Part shown: positions 54,948 to 62,400 of the stretch, piece by piece
Layout of the letters: every line of letters begins with the position of its first letter
How positions within the stretch are numbered: the first letter of the stretch is position 1
Source: Sphingomonas sp. EC-HK361
GTDB lineage: Bacteria; Pseudomonadota; Alphaproteobacteria; Sphingomonadales; Sphingomonadaceae
NCBI RefSeq assembly: GCF_902498785.1
Contig: NZ_LR701494.1
Span: 1,637,058-1,701,057, forward strand
Reading direction: 5' to 3'
DNA length: 64,000 bases
The notes under the pieces: generated by a model
Databases searched by the model: none
The model's input: the letters and a program-made list of their open reading frames with translations, nothing else
What the model was told of the DNA's origin: nothing
Position numbers and translations under genes: made by a program

Positions 54948-54975
54948 TTGACGGTCTTCGTGGCCCAACTATACG
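54948..54975 (+). promoter_or_regulatory. LysR gene promoter (leaderless type)
   Basis: TTGACG (54948-54953), 16 bases, TATACG (54970-54975), with the LysR ATG at 54983. Transcription would begin at or within two bases of the start codon; no Shine-Dalgarno precedes the ATG (CGAAAATATATG). Confidence 0.45.
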
Positions 54976-54982
54976 AAAATAT

Positions 54983-55867
54983 ATGAACGAAACGCCGAGC
55001 TGGGACCTGTTTCGAACCTTTGCCGCGGTGTTGCGCGAGGGATCGCTGTCGGCGGCGGCGCGGGCGCTCGGGCTGACGCAGCCGAGCGTGTCGCGTCATA
55101 TCGAGGCGCTGGAAGGGGCGATCGGCGAGGCGCTGTTCGTGCGATCGCAGCGCGGGCTGCTGCCGACCGAGCGGGCGCTGGCGTTGCAGCCCTTCGCCGA
55201 GGACATGGTCGCGACTTCGGCGGCGCTGCTGCGGACCGCGGCGGCGGGATCGGGTATGGTCAGCGGCACGGTGCGGGTAACCGCCAGCGAGATGGTCGCG
55301 ATCGAACATCTGCCGCCGATCCTCGCCGATATCCGGCGACAGCACGCGGCGCTGGCGATCGAGCTGGTCGCGTCCAACCTTGTCGGCGATCTGCTCCAAC
55401 GCCAGGCCGATGTCGCGATCCGCATGGTGGCGCCGGCGCAGCAGGCGCTGATCGCGAAGCGGGTCGGCGCGGTCGCGATCGGGCTGCACGCGCGGGCCGA
55501 CTATCTCGAACGGCGGGGCATGCCGGCGTCGCTCGCCGATCTGGCGGCGCATGACCTGATCGGGCCGGACAGCGAGCCGATGGGAACGCGCGCTGTGCTG
55601 GACGCGCTGCCGGGGCTGGAGCGCAGCAGCTTTGCGCTGCGAACCGACAGCCATGCCGCGCAGCTCGCCGCGATCCGGGCGGGGTTCGGGATCGGGATAT
55701 GTCAGAGCGGTATCGCGGCGCGCGATCCAGCGTTGGTGCCGGTGCTGCCACAGGCATTCACGATGACGCTGCCGATCTGGATCGTGATGCACGAGAATCT
55801 GCGATCGAGCGTCGCGGTGCGGACGGTGTTCGATGCGCTGGCGGAGGCCTTTGCGGGGGTGCGGTAG
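54983..55867 (+). CDS. LysR family transcriptional regulator
   Basis: A 294-residue LysR regulator. N-terminal winged helix with EGSLSAAARALGLTQPSVSRHIEALE is the classical LysR HTH, followed by LFVRSQRGLLPTERAL; the effector-binding domain spans about 90-294 (VSGTVRVTASEMVAIEHLPP, FALRTDSHAAQLAAIRAGFG). Probably controls the divergent epimerase gene (89-base gap). The ATG lies about eight bases after a -10-like TATACG, so the transcript may be leaderless. Confidence 0.9.
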   Translation: MNETPSWDLFRTFAAVLREGSLSAAARALGLTQPSVSRHIEALEGAIGEALFVRSQRGLLPTERALALQPFAEDMVATSAALLRTAAAGSGMVSGTVRVTASEMVAIEHLPPILADIRRQHAALAIELVASNLVGDLLQRQADVAIRMVAPAQQALIAKRVGAVAIGLHARADYLERRGMPASLADLAAHDLIGPDSEPMGTRAVLDALPGLERSSFALRTDSHAAQLAAIRAGFGIGICQSGIAARDPALVPVLPQAFTMTLPIWIVMHENLRSSVAVRTVFDALAEAFAGVR

Positions 55868-55921
55868 TGGGGTGGCAATTTGTCGCCATCGAACCCCGAA
55901 TGGCATTCACCGTAGCTGGAT

Positions 55922-56001
55922 CGTGCTCCCGCGAAGGCGGGAGCCCAGTGCCGCCAACGATATCGCTTGCAACCCTGGACTCCCGCCTGCGCGGGAGCAC
56001 G
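55922..56001. repeat. Palindromic repeat family A, copy 6, with enlarged centre
   Basis: CGTGCTCCCGCG and CGCGGGAGCACG are the perfect ends, and inner arms GAAGGCGGGAGCCCAG and CCTGGACTCCCGCC match the family, but 24-25 extra bases (TGCCGCCAACGATATCGCTT...) sit between the halves. It lies between the LysR gene and the trcR gene (convergent). Confidence 0.75.
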
Positions 56002-56048
56002 GCTTACTTTGATGCGACCGGATCAGCCTCTCACTACTGTAAGGGCGC

Positions 56049-56717
56049 TTACCGACGGAACGGATCGTCGAACAGCGGCTTGGGCGCCTCGATACCGGCT
56101 TCCGCATCGCGCGCTGCCTGTTCCCGCTCTGCACGCAACGACGCGATCAGCGCCTCGCGGTCGCCGTCGAGGCGGGTGTCCGTTGGCGAGGCGTCGATGC
56201 CGGCCGCCTTCGCCGCCTTCGCGACCGCTGCGTCGAGTTCGCGCTGCGAGGTCAGACCGAGCGTCACCGGGTCCTTGGGCGTGATGTTGGCGATGTTCCA
56301 GTGGCTGCGGTCGCGGATCGCGGCGATCGTGGTGCGGGTGGTGCCGATCAGCAGCGAAATCTGGCCGTCGGTGATCTCGGGATGGTTGCGGATGATCCAG
56401 GCGATGCCGTCGGGCTTGTCCTGGCGCTTCGACACCGGCGTGTAGCGCGGGCCCTTGGTGCGGCGGACCTGATCGGGACCCTTGATCATCTGGAGGCGGT
56501 AATCGGGGTCCTTCTGGCCCTTCTCGATCTCCTCCATCGTAACTTCGTGCGCGCGGACGGGATCGCGGCCGGTGAGTTTCGTCGTCGCGGTATCGTCGGC
56601 GATCGCCTGCACCTCGAGGATGTGAAGGCCGCAGAATTCGGCGATCTGCTCGAAGCTGAGCGCGGTGTTGTCGACCAGCCAGGAAGCGGTCGCATGGGGC
56701 ATGAGCGGCAGGGCCAC
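56049..56717 (-). CDS. trcR: DUF1013 protein, cell cycle transcriptional regulator TrcR-like
   Basis: A 222-residue protein of the DUF1013 family, known in Caulobacter as TrcR. Conserved segments: MPHATASWLVDNTALSFEQI, EFCGLHILEVQAIADD, GPDQVRRTKGPRYTPVSKRQ and DRSHWNIANITPKDPVTLGL. The GTG at 56717 (VALPLMPHA) aligns with family N-termini and has GGAG at suitable distance; an upstream ATG would extend it into poor sequence. It fits the ccrM/CtrA theme of the window. Regulatory targets unknown. Confidence 0.8.
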   Translation of the reverse strand: MALPLMPHATASWLVDNTALSFEQIAEFCGLHILEVQAIADDTATTKLTGRDPVRAHEVTMEEIEKGQKDPDYRLQMIKGPDQVRRTKGPRYTPVSKRQDKPDGIAWIIRNHPEITDGQISLLIGTTRTTIAAIRDRSHWNIANITPKDPVTLGLTSQRELDAAVAKAAKAAGIDASPTDTRLDGDREALIASLRAEREQAARDAEAGIEAPKPLFDDPFRR

Positions 56718-56822
56718 GGCACGAAACTCCGTCCAAAATAGAAAGGGCCGCCCCTTACCGGAGCGGCCTTGCATCATGTGACAACTTAGAGAAGGCGGCG
56801 CGCGAGGGCAAGCGCCCTTGCG

Positions 56823-57845
56823 TCATGCCGCTTCGGGTACGGCTTCCACCGGCACCAGCGCGTCGAGGAACTGGCGTGCGCTCTCCGCCCAGCCGAAGCC
56901 GGCGCCATAGGCGGCGCAAGCGGCACGATCGCGGGTGAGCGCGGCGGCGATGGCGCGGGAGAGGTCTGCGTCCATCGCGCCGGTCTCTGCCGTCAATATG
57001 TCGCGCGGGCCGGTGACGGGGTAGCCGGCGACTGGCGTGCCGCAGGCCAGCGCCTCGATCATCACCAGCCCGAAGGTGTCGGTCTTGCTCGGGAAGACGA
57101 AGACGTCGGCGGCGGCATAGGCGGCGGCGAGATCGGTGCCGAAGCGCGGTCCCAGGAAATGCGCGTCCGGAAAGCGGCGTGCGAGCGCGGCGCGCGCGGG
57201 GCCTTCGCCAATGACGACCTTCGACCCTGGATGATCCGACGCCAGAAATGCCTCGATATTCTTCTCGACCGCGACGCGGCCGACATACAGCTGGATCGGC
57301 CCCGGCAGTGCGTGGATCGCCGCGTCAGGGGTGACCCGCCCGTGGAACAGAGCGGTGTCGACGCCCCTTCCCCAGCGACGGACATGCGGAAGGCCGTGCG
57401 CGCTCAGTTCCGCCATGACACTGGGAGTCGAGGCCAGGATCGCCTGCGCGGGCGCATGGAACCAGCGGATATAGCGCCAGACCCATTCGGGGTCGGCGCC
57501 GGTGCGCGCCGCGACATAATCGGGAAACTGGGTGTGATAGGCGGTGGTGAAGGGCCGCACGCGCGCCACGCACCAGCGCCGCGCCGCGAGGCCGAGCGGG
57601 CCTTCGGTCGCGATATGCACCGCCTCTGCGCCGAAGCGCGCGATGCGGCGGCCTACAGCACCGGCGCCCGCGATCGAGAGACGGATTTCGGGATAGGTCG
57701 GACACGGGAAGGACGCGAATCCGTCAGGCGCCACAACCAACACCTCGTGCCCCATCTTCTCCAGCTCGGCGATCACCGCCTGCAGCGTGCGGACGACGCC
57801 GTTGACCTGCGGCGCCCAGGCATCGGTAACGATGGCGATTTTCAT
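56823..57845 (-). CDS. Glycosyltransferase family 1 (GT4-like)
   Basis: A 340-residue GT-B glycosyltransferase. N-terminal KIAIVTDAWAPQVNGVVRTL is typical of the PimB/MgtA type, and IQLYVGRVAVEKNIEAFLAS with DTFGLVMIEALACGTPVAGY contains the nucleotide-sugar motif EALACG. It is likely membrane-associated and may make a glycolipid. It lies 22 bases downstream of the phosphoesterase gene on the same strand. Confidence 0.85.
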   Translation of the reverse strand: MKIAIVTDAWAPQVNGVVRTLQAVIAELEKMGHEVLVVAPDGFASFPCPTYPEIRLSIAGAGAVGRRIARFGAEAVHIATEGPLGLAARRWCVARVRPFTTAYHTQFPDYVAARTGADPEWVWRYIRWFHAPAQAILASTPSVMAELSAHGLPHVRRWGRGVDTALFHGRVTPDAAIHALPGPIQLYVGRVAVEKNIEAFLASDHPGSKVVIGEGPARAALARRFPDAHFLGPRFGTDLAAAYAAADVFVFPSKTDTFGLVMIEALACGTPVAGYPVTGPRDILTAETGAMDADLSRAIAAALTRDRAACAAYGAGFGWAESARQFLDALVPVEAVPEAA

Positions 57846-57867
57846 GGCGCGCTCCGCATCCGCGTTC

Positions 57868-58764
57868 TCAGGCAGCCATCGCGACGACGGTTTCCCGCGC
57901 CCGCGCCGCCATCTCGTCGGCCCAGTGAAGCAGCTCCATCCGCCCGTCGAAATGCTCGACCAATGCGGTGCAGCCCTCGACCCAGTCGCCGTCATTATAA
58001 TAGGCGACGCCGGCGATCTCGCGCACCTCGGCGGTGTGGATATGGCCGCAGACCACGCCGTCCACACCGCGCGCACCGGCGGCGTGCGCGACGACCTCCT
58101 CGAAATGCGAGATGAAGGCGACGGCGTTCTTCACCTTTGCCTTGGCGTGCTTGGATAGCGACCAATAGGGCATGCCGAACACCCGCCGCGCGCGGTTCAT
58201 CCACACGTTCAGCGCCATCAGCGCGGTATAGGCGGCGTCGCCGACATGCGCGAGCCAGCGGTGCGCGAGCGTGATCGCATCAAACTCGTCGCCGTGCAGA
58301 ACCAGCAGACGGCGGCCATCGGCGGTCTCGTGGATCGCTTTCCGGCGGATCGAGATGCCGCCGAAATCGAGGCCCGAGAATTGCCGGAACACCTCGTCAT
58401 GATTGCCGGGGATGTAGACGACACGAGTGCCGCGCTTGGCGCGCTTCAGCAGGCGCCAGACGACGTCGTTATGCGCGGCGGGCCAGTAGAATTTCTTCTT
58501 CAGCCGCCAGCCGTCGATCATGTCGCCGACCAGATACATGGTATCGCTGTCGACGTGATCGAGGAAGTCGATGAGCATGTCGGCGTTGCATCCGCGCGTG
58601 CCGAGATGGACGTCGCTGATCCAGATCGTGCGATAGCGCCTGCGGACGATATCGGCCCGCTCAGGCACCGCTGGGCGGGAATGCGCGAAATCGAACAGAT
58701 CGGCGAGGTCACTGTCGGCCGTGATCGGCGAAAGCGTGTCGGCGGCGGCGGTCGTCGTCGGCAT
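57868..58764 (-). CDS. Metallophosphoesterase, UDP-2,3-diacylglucosamine diphosphatase-like (LpxH-like)
   Basis: A 298-residue calcineurin-type phosphoesterase. The metal motifs are DVHLG (ISDVHLGTRGC), GDMIDGW, GNHDEV and GHIHTAEV. This subgroup is longer than enteric LpxH (about 240) and often neighbours a PimB-like glycosyltransferase, as here; hydrolysis of UDP-diacylglucosamine is not proven for it. ATG start is conserved. A GCGTGAC/GTCACGC inverted repeat lies 59 bases upstream. Confidence 0.8.
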   Translation of the reverse strand: MPTTTAAADTLSPITADSDLADLFDFAHSRPAVPERADIVRRRYRTIWISDVHLGTRGCNADMLIDFLDHVDSDTMYLVGDMIDGWRLKKKFYWPAAHNDVVWRLLKRAKRGTRVVYIPGNHDEVFRQFSGLDFGGISIRRKAIHETADGRRLLVLHGDEFDAITLAHRWLAHVGDAAYTALMALNVWMNRARRVFGMPYWSLSKHAKAKVKNAVAFISHFEEVVAHAAGARGVDGVVCGHIHTAEVREIAGVAYYNDGDWVEGCTALVEHFDGRMELLHWADEMAARARETVVAMAA

Positions 58765-58822
58765 GGGTCGTCTCCCTTGCCCGACGTCCCTGGCCGCCGA
58801 TTGTTACAGCCGCATCAAGCGC

Positions 58823-58844
58823 GCGTGACGATTTGGAGTCACGC
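58823..58844. promoter_or_regulatory. GCGTGAC inverted repeat upstream of the phosphoesterase gene
   Basis: GCGTGAC (58823-58829) and GTCACGC (58838-58844) with an eight-base spacer form a perfect seven-base inverted repeat in the 236-base gap between the phosphoesterase gene (minus) and the small membrane gene (plus); it may be an operator. Confidence 0.3.
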
Positions 58845-59000
58845 TTGCAAGAATATGGTCACAATCCTGCCCTAAGGCGCCTTCGGGCGAGGAAATGATG
58901 GCGTGCGGCGTTCGCGCAACAGCCGCACGAAATCGCCCGCCCCTCGTTGACGAATCCACCGCGACACCGGACTGATGCCGCTGCGCGATCAGGGAGAATT

Positions 59001-59255
59001 ATGATGAAGACGTTTTTCGGCGCGGCCGCTGCTGCCGCCATGCTGACCATGTCGACGGTGGCCGTCGCCGCCCCGGCAAACCCCGCAACCTCGCTCTCGC
59101 TCGCCGGCAGCGCGCGTGCGCCGACAAGCGTGAAGGGCGTGAACAAGGCCAACGCCGGGACCTCCACGTTCATCAACATCGGCATTCTGGCGGCGCTGGT
59201 CGTCATCGTGCTTGTCGCGACGGGCGGCAGCAACGACTCCTCCGCCAGCAACTGA
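59001..59255 (+). CDS. Small exported membrane-anchored protein, unknown function
   Basis: An 84-residue protein: Sec signal peptide (MMKTFFGAAAAAAMLTMSTV, cleavage near VAVAAPA), a short Ser/Ala linker, and a C-terminal hydrophobic segment (STFINIGILAALVVIVLVAT, about 55-74) before GGSNDSSASN. It therefore likely sits in the inner membrane with little exposed. Similar small proteins are common in sphingomonads as hypotheticals. Two adjacent ATGs follow AGGGAG; the first is used here. A hairpin terminator follows. Confidence 0.7.
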   Translation: MMKTFFGAAAAAAMLTMSTVAVAAPANPATSLSLAGSARAPTSVKGVNKANAGTSTFINIGILAALVVIVLVATGGSNDSSASN

Positions 59256-59270
59256 GGGTCCGCGACGTGA

Positions 59271-59292
59271 CCCGGCCGTTCATGCGGCCGGG
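59271..59292 (+). terminator. Hairpin after the small membrane protein gene
   Basis: CCCGGCCG (59271-59278), loop TTCATG, CGGCCGGG (59285-59292): a perfect eight-base GC stem 16 bases after the stop. Few T bases follow. Confidence 0.55.
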
Positions 59293-59310
59293 CACGAAAC
59301 GAATTGGGTA

Positions 59311-59345
59311 TTGACTGCCAAAGCAATGGTTGTATCGGCAACCAT
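59311..59345 (+). promoter_or_regulatory. Promoter and operator of the MarR/efflux operon
   Basis: TTGACT (59311-59316), 16 bases, TATCGG (59333-59338). An inverted repeat ATGGTTG-TATCGG-CAACCAT (59326-59345) covers the -10 and abuts the ATG at 59346, so transcription start falls at or beside the start codon. Bound repressor would block the promoter directly. Confidence 0.55.
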
Positions 59346-59810
59346 ATGGCGTTCTTCGACGACTCCAATTTCTATCCCGACAGCTCGCCCGGATATCTTG
59401 TTCGGGTGATCCACCAGATGGGGATGGCGCAGCTCGACGCGCTGTTCGCCGAGGACGGGCTGACCGCGATTCAGTGGTCCGCGCTGGTCTCGATGCATTT
59501 CGGACATGGCGGCACCTGCGCCGAACTCGCCCGGCATCTCGCGCACGACAAGGGTGCGATGACGCGGATGATCGACACGCTGGAGGAGCGCGGCTGGGTC
59601 GAGCGGCAGCGCGACGACAGCGACCGGCGTGTCGTCAATCTTTCACTGACCGAAGCAGGCCGGACGATCGCGATGCGCGAACGGCTGAAGGCGATCGCCT
59701 GCTGGAACGGCATCCTCGCCGACTGGAGCGCTGAAGACATCGCCCAATTGATCGCAACGCTGACGCGGCTGCGCCGCGCGATGGAGACCGCTCCGCCATG
59801 CGCCGCCTGA
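59346..59810 (+). CDS. MarR family transcriptional regulator
   Basis: A 154-residue winged-helix regulator. GLTAIQWSALVSMHFG, CAELARHLAHDKGAMTRMID (recognition helix) and LEERGWVERQRDDSDRRVVN (wing) are characteristic. It is first in the efflux operon and overlaps the outer-membrane-factor gene by 13 bases; the inverted repeat at 59326-59345 suggests autorepression relieved by a drug or aromatic ligand. No Shine-Dalgarno precedes the ATG. Confidence 0.9.
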   Translation: MAFFDDSNFYPDSSPGYLVRVIHQMGMAQLDALFAEDGLTAIQWSALVSMHFGHGGTCAELARHLAHDKGAMTRMIDTLEERGWVERQRDDSDRRVVNLSLTEAGRTIAMRERLKAIACWNGILADWSAEDIAQLIATLTRLRRAMETAPPCAA

Positions 59811-61219
59811 CGACCGCAACGCTCGCCGCGGCCATCGCGCTCGCCGCCTGCACGCCCCCCGATACGCGTCCGGCGCTGACCCCGAAGACGCCAGCCGATC
59901 TCGGCCTCACTGCGGCCCCCGCCCCGGCGATCGATGCCACCTGGTGGCAGGCGCTGGGCGACGTCCAACTTGACCGGATCGTCGCTGATGCGCTGGCCGG
60001 CAATCCCTCGCTCGATGCGGCGCAGGCGCGCGTCCGGCAGGCGCAAGCGACCCTCGCCGCACGCGACGCGGCGCGCGGGCCGAGCGTCGATCTCGACGCG
60101 CAGGGTCAGGTCGCGCGGCTGTCGGGCAACTATACGATCCCGCCGCCTTATGGCGGATCGGTGCGCTTCCTGGGCACAGGGCAGGCAGGGCTGGCGTGGA
60201 ACCTCGACCTGTTCGGGCGGCAAAAGGCAGCGATCGAAGGCGCGCGCGCGTCACTCGATGCGGCGCGGCTCGACGGTGAAGCGGCGCGGCTGATGCTCGC
60301 CGGATCGGTCGTCACCGCCTATGCGCAGCTTGCGCTTGCCGAGCGGCAAAGCACAATCGCGCGCGATACGATCGCGACGCGACAGAAGTCGGCGCGGCTC
60401 GTCGATGTGCGCGTGCGCAACCGGCTGGCGAGCAAGCTCGACCAGCAGGCAGCGGCGACGCTACTGGCGCAAGCGCAGACCTTGCTCGCGCGGGCCGAGG
60501 GCGCACGGGCCGCGGCGTTGAACGCGCTCGCCGCACTGGCGGGTCGCGGGGCGGACTATGCCGCGACGATCGGGGCGACGCATTTGCCCGCGACTGCGGC
60601 CTTCGCGCTGCCGGCAACGATCCCCGCCGATCTGCTCGCGCGCCGTGCCGATATCGCCGCAGCACAGGCCCGGATCGCCGCCGCAGCGGCGGGGCGCCAG
60701 GTCGCACGACGCGCCTTCTATCCGGACGTGAACCTGAGCGCACTTATCGGCTTGCAGGCGGTTGGCCTGGGCAACCTCTTCGATCTCGATTCAGGGACGG
60801 TCGGATCGGGCGCGGCCATCCATCTGCCGATCTTCGACAATGGCCGGCGCAAGGCCGATCTGGAAAGTGCGACCGCCGGCGTCGATCTCGCCATCGCCGA
60901 CTATAACCGCAGCGTCGTCGGCGCGGTGCGCGAGGCGGCCGATGCGCTCGCCCGCATCCGTGCGACCGATGCCGAGCGCACACGGCAGGATGCCGTCGTC
61001 AGCGGCTTTGCCGAGACCGCGCGGCTGAACGGCGTGCGGGTGCGCGCCGGGCTCGATTCGCGACTGACGGGCATCGACACCGACCTGCGCCTGCTCGAGG
61101 CACAACAGTCCGCCGCCGCGCTCGGCATCGACGCGATCGTCGCGCGCGCTCAGCTCGCCATCGCGCTTGGCGGCGGCTTCGATCCTTCCCGGACCCTCCA
61201 GCGGAATCCGAACCCATGA
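59798..61219 (+). CDS. Efflux transporter outer membrane subunit (NodT/OprM family)
   Basis: A 473-residue TolC-type outer-membrane channel with an N-terminal lipoprotein signal and lipobox LAAC (Cys18). Two repeated OEP modules are visible (each with long helices; ALAGNPSLDAAQARVRQAQA, AIADYNRSVVGAVREAADAL) and the inter-module segment FLGTGQAGLAWNLDLFGRQK is diagnostic. It provides the outer-membrane exit for EmrAB, downstream of marR and 4 bases overlapping emrA. Confidence 0.9.
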   Translation: MRRLTTATLAAAIALAACTPPDTRPALTPKTPADLGLTAAPAPAIDATWWQALGDVQLDRIVADALAGNPSLDAAQARVRQAQATLAARDAARGPSVDLDAQGQVARLSGNYTIPPPYGGSVRFLGTGQAGLAWNLDLFGRQKAAIEGARASLDAARLDGEAARLMLAGSVVTAYAQLALAERQSTIARDTIATRQKSARLVDVRVRNRLASKLDQQAAATLLAQAQTLLARAEGARAAALNALAALAGRGADYAATIGATHLPATAAFALPATIPADLLARRADIAAAQARIAAAAAGRQVARRAFYPDVNLSALIGLQAVGLGNLFDLDSGTVGSGAAIHLPIFDNGRRKADLESATAGVDLAIADYNRSVVGAVREAADALARIRATDAERTRQDAVVSGFAETARLNGVRVRAGLDSRLTGIDTDLRLLEAQQSAAALGIDAIVARAQLAIALGGGFDPSRTLQRNPNP

Positions 61220-62400
61220 ACGCTCCCACCAAAACTCCCGATACCGCCGAGGCGACCCCGGTCGACGAGCCCAAGGGCAAGTCCGCCACGCGCAAGCGCC
61301 TGCTCACCATCCTCGCGATCGTGGTGGTAATCGCGGTCATCGTCTGGGCGGTCTTCCACTTCCTGCTCGCCGCGCCCGAGGAGGAAACCGACGACGCTTA
61401 TGTTGCGGGCGATGTGGTGGCGATCACCGCGCGCGATCCGGGCACCGTCCAGCAGCTCTATGCCGACAACACCCAGAGCGTGAAGGCCGGCCAGCCGCTC
61501 ATCGATCTCGATCCTGTCACCAGCGACGTGAACCTCGCCGCCGCCGAAGCCGATCTGGCAAAGGCGGTGCGCGCGACGCGTGGCGACTTCACCCGCGTCG
61601 GCCAGTCCGATGCGGCGATCGTGCAGGCTGAGGCCGAGGTTTCGCGCGCGCGCGACGACTATGCCCGCCGTCGCGGTGCCGCGGCGGAGGGCGCCGTGTC
61701 GGGCGAAGAGCTCGATCACGCAGCCGATCAGCTGAAGGTCGCGACCGCGAATCTTAACCTCGCGCGCAGCCAGAAGGCGCAGGCGCTCTCGACGGTGCAG
61801 GGCACCGACGTCGCGACCAACCCGGCGGTGATGGCCGCCGCCGCGGCCTATCGCCGCGCCGCCATCGTGCGGTCGCACATGCACGTCACCGCGCCGATCG
61901 ACGGCGTCGTCGCGCAGCGCACGGTGCAGCTCGGCCAGCAGATCCAGGCGGGCACACCGCTAATGGCGATCGTGCCGATGACCCGGCTGTGGATCGACGC
62001 GAACTTCCGCGAGACGCAGCTGAAGGACATCCGGATCGGCCAGCCGGTGACCGTGACCGCCGACATGTATGGCGGCGACATCGTCTATCACGGTCGCGTC
62101 GTCGGGCTGTCGGCCGGCAGCGGCAACGCTTTCGCGCTGCTGCCGCCGCAGAACGCCAGCGGCAACTGGATCAAGATCATCCAGCGTGTGCCGGTACGAA
62201 TTGCACTCGATCCGAAGGAGCTGGCGGCGAACCCGCTGCGCATCGGGCTGTCCGTGAAGACCGTGATCGACACCGCGGATACCGGCGGCGCCCGGCTCGC
62301 ACGGCCGGCCGCGACGCCCTATCACGGCTCGGTCGGCACGCAGGGGCCGGACGATGCGGTCGAGGCGCGCATCCGTCAGGTGATTGCGGCGAACCGGTAA
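61216..62400 (+). CDS. emrA: EmrA-like membrane fusion protein (HlyD family)
   Basis: A 394-residue periplasmic adaptor. Cytosolic lead, one transmembrane helix (about 28-52: RLLTILAIVVVIAVIVWAVF), lipoyl-like domain (DDAYVAGDVVAITARDPGTV), coiled-coil hairpin (about 100-190) and beta-barrel with IDANFRETQLKDIRIGQPVT. Typical of EmrA, which works with a 14-helix MFS pump. The stop TAA overlaps the emrB start (TAATG). Confidence 0.92.
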   Translation: MNAPTKTPDTAEATPVDEPKGKSATRKRLLTILAIVVVIAVIVWAVFHFLLAAPEEETDDAYVAGDVVAITARDPGTVQQLYADNTQSVKAGQPLIDLDPVTSDVNLAAAEADLAKAVRATRGDFTRVGQSDAAIVQAEAEVSRARDDYARRRGAAAEGAVSGEELDHAADQLKVATANLNLARSQKAQALSTVQGTDVATNPAVMAAAAAYRRAAIVRSHMHVTAPIDGVVAQRTVQLGQQIQAGTPLMAIVPMTRLWIDANFRETQLKDIRIGQPVTVTADMYGGDIVYHGRVVGLSAGSGNAFALLPPQNASGNWIKIIQRVPVRIALDPKELAANPLRIGLSVKTVIDTADTGGARLARPAATPYHGSVGTQGPDDAVEARIRQVIAANR

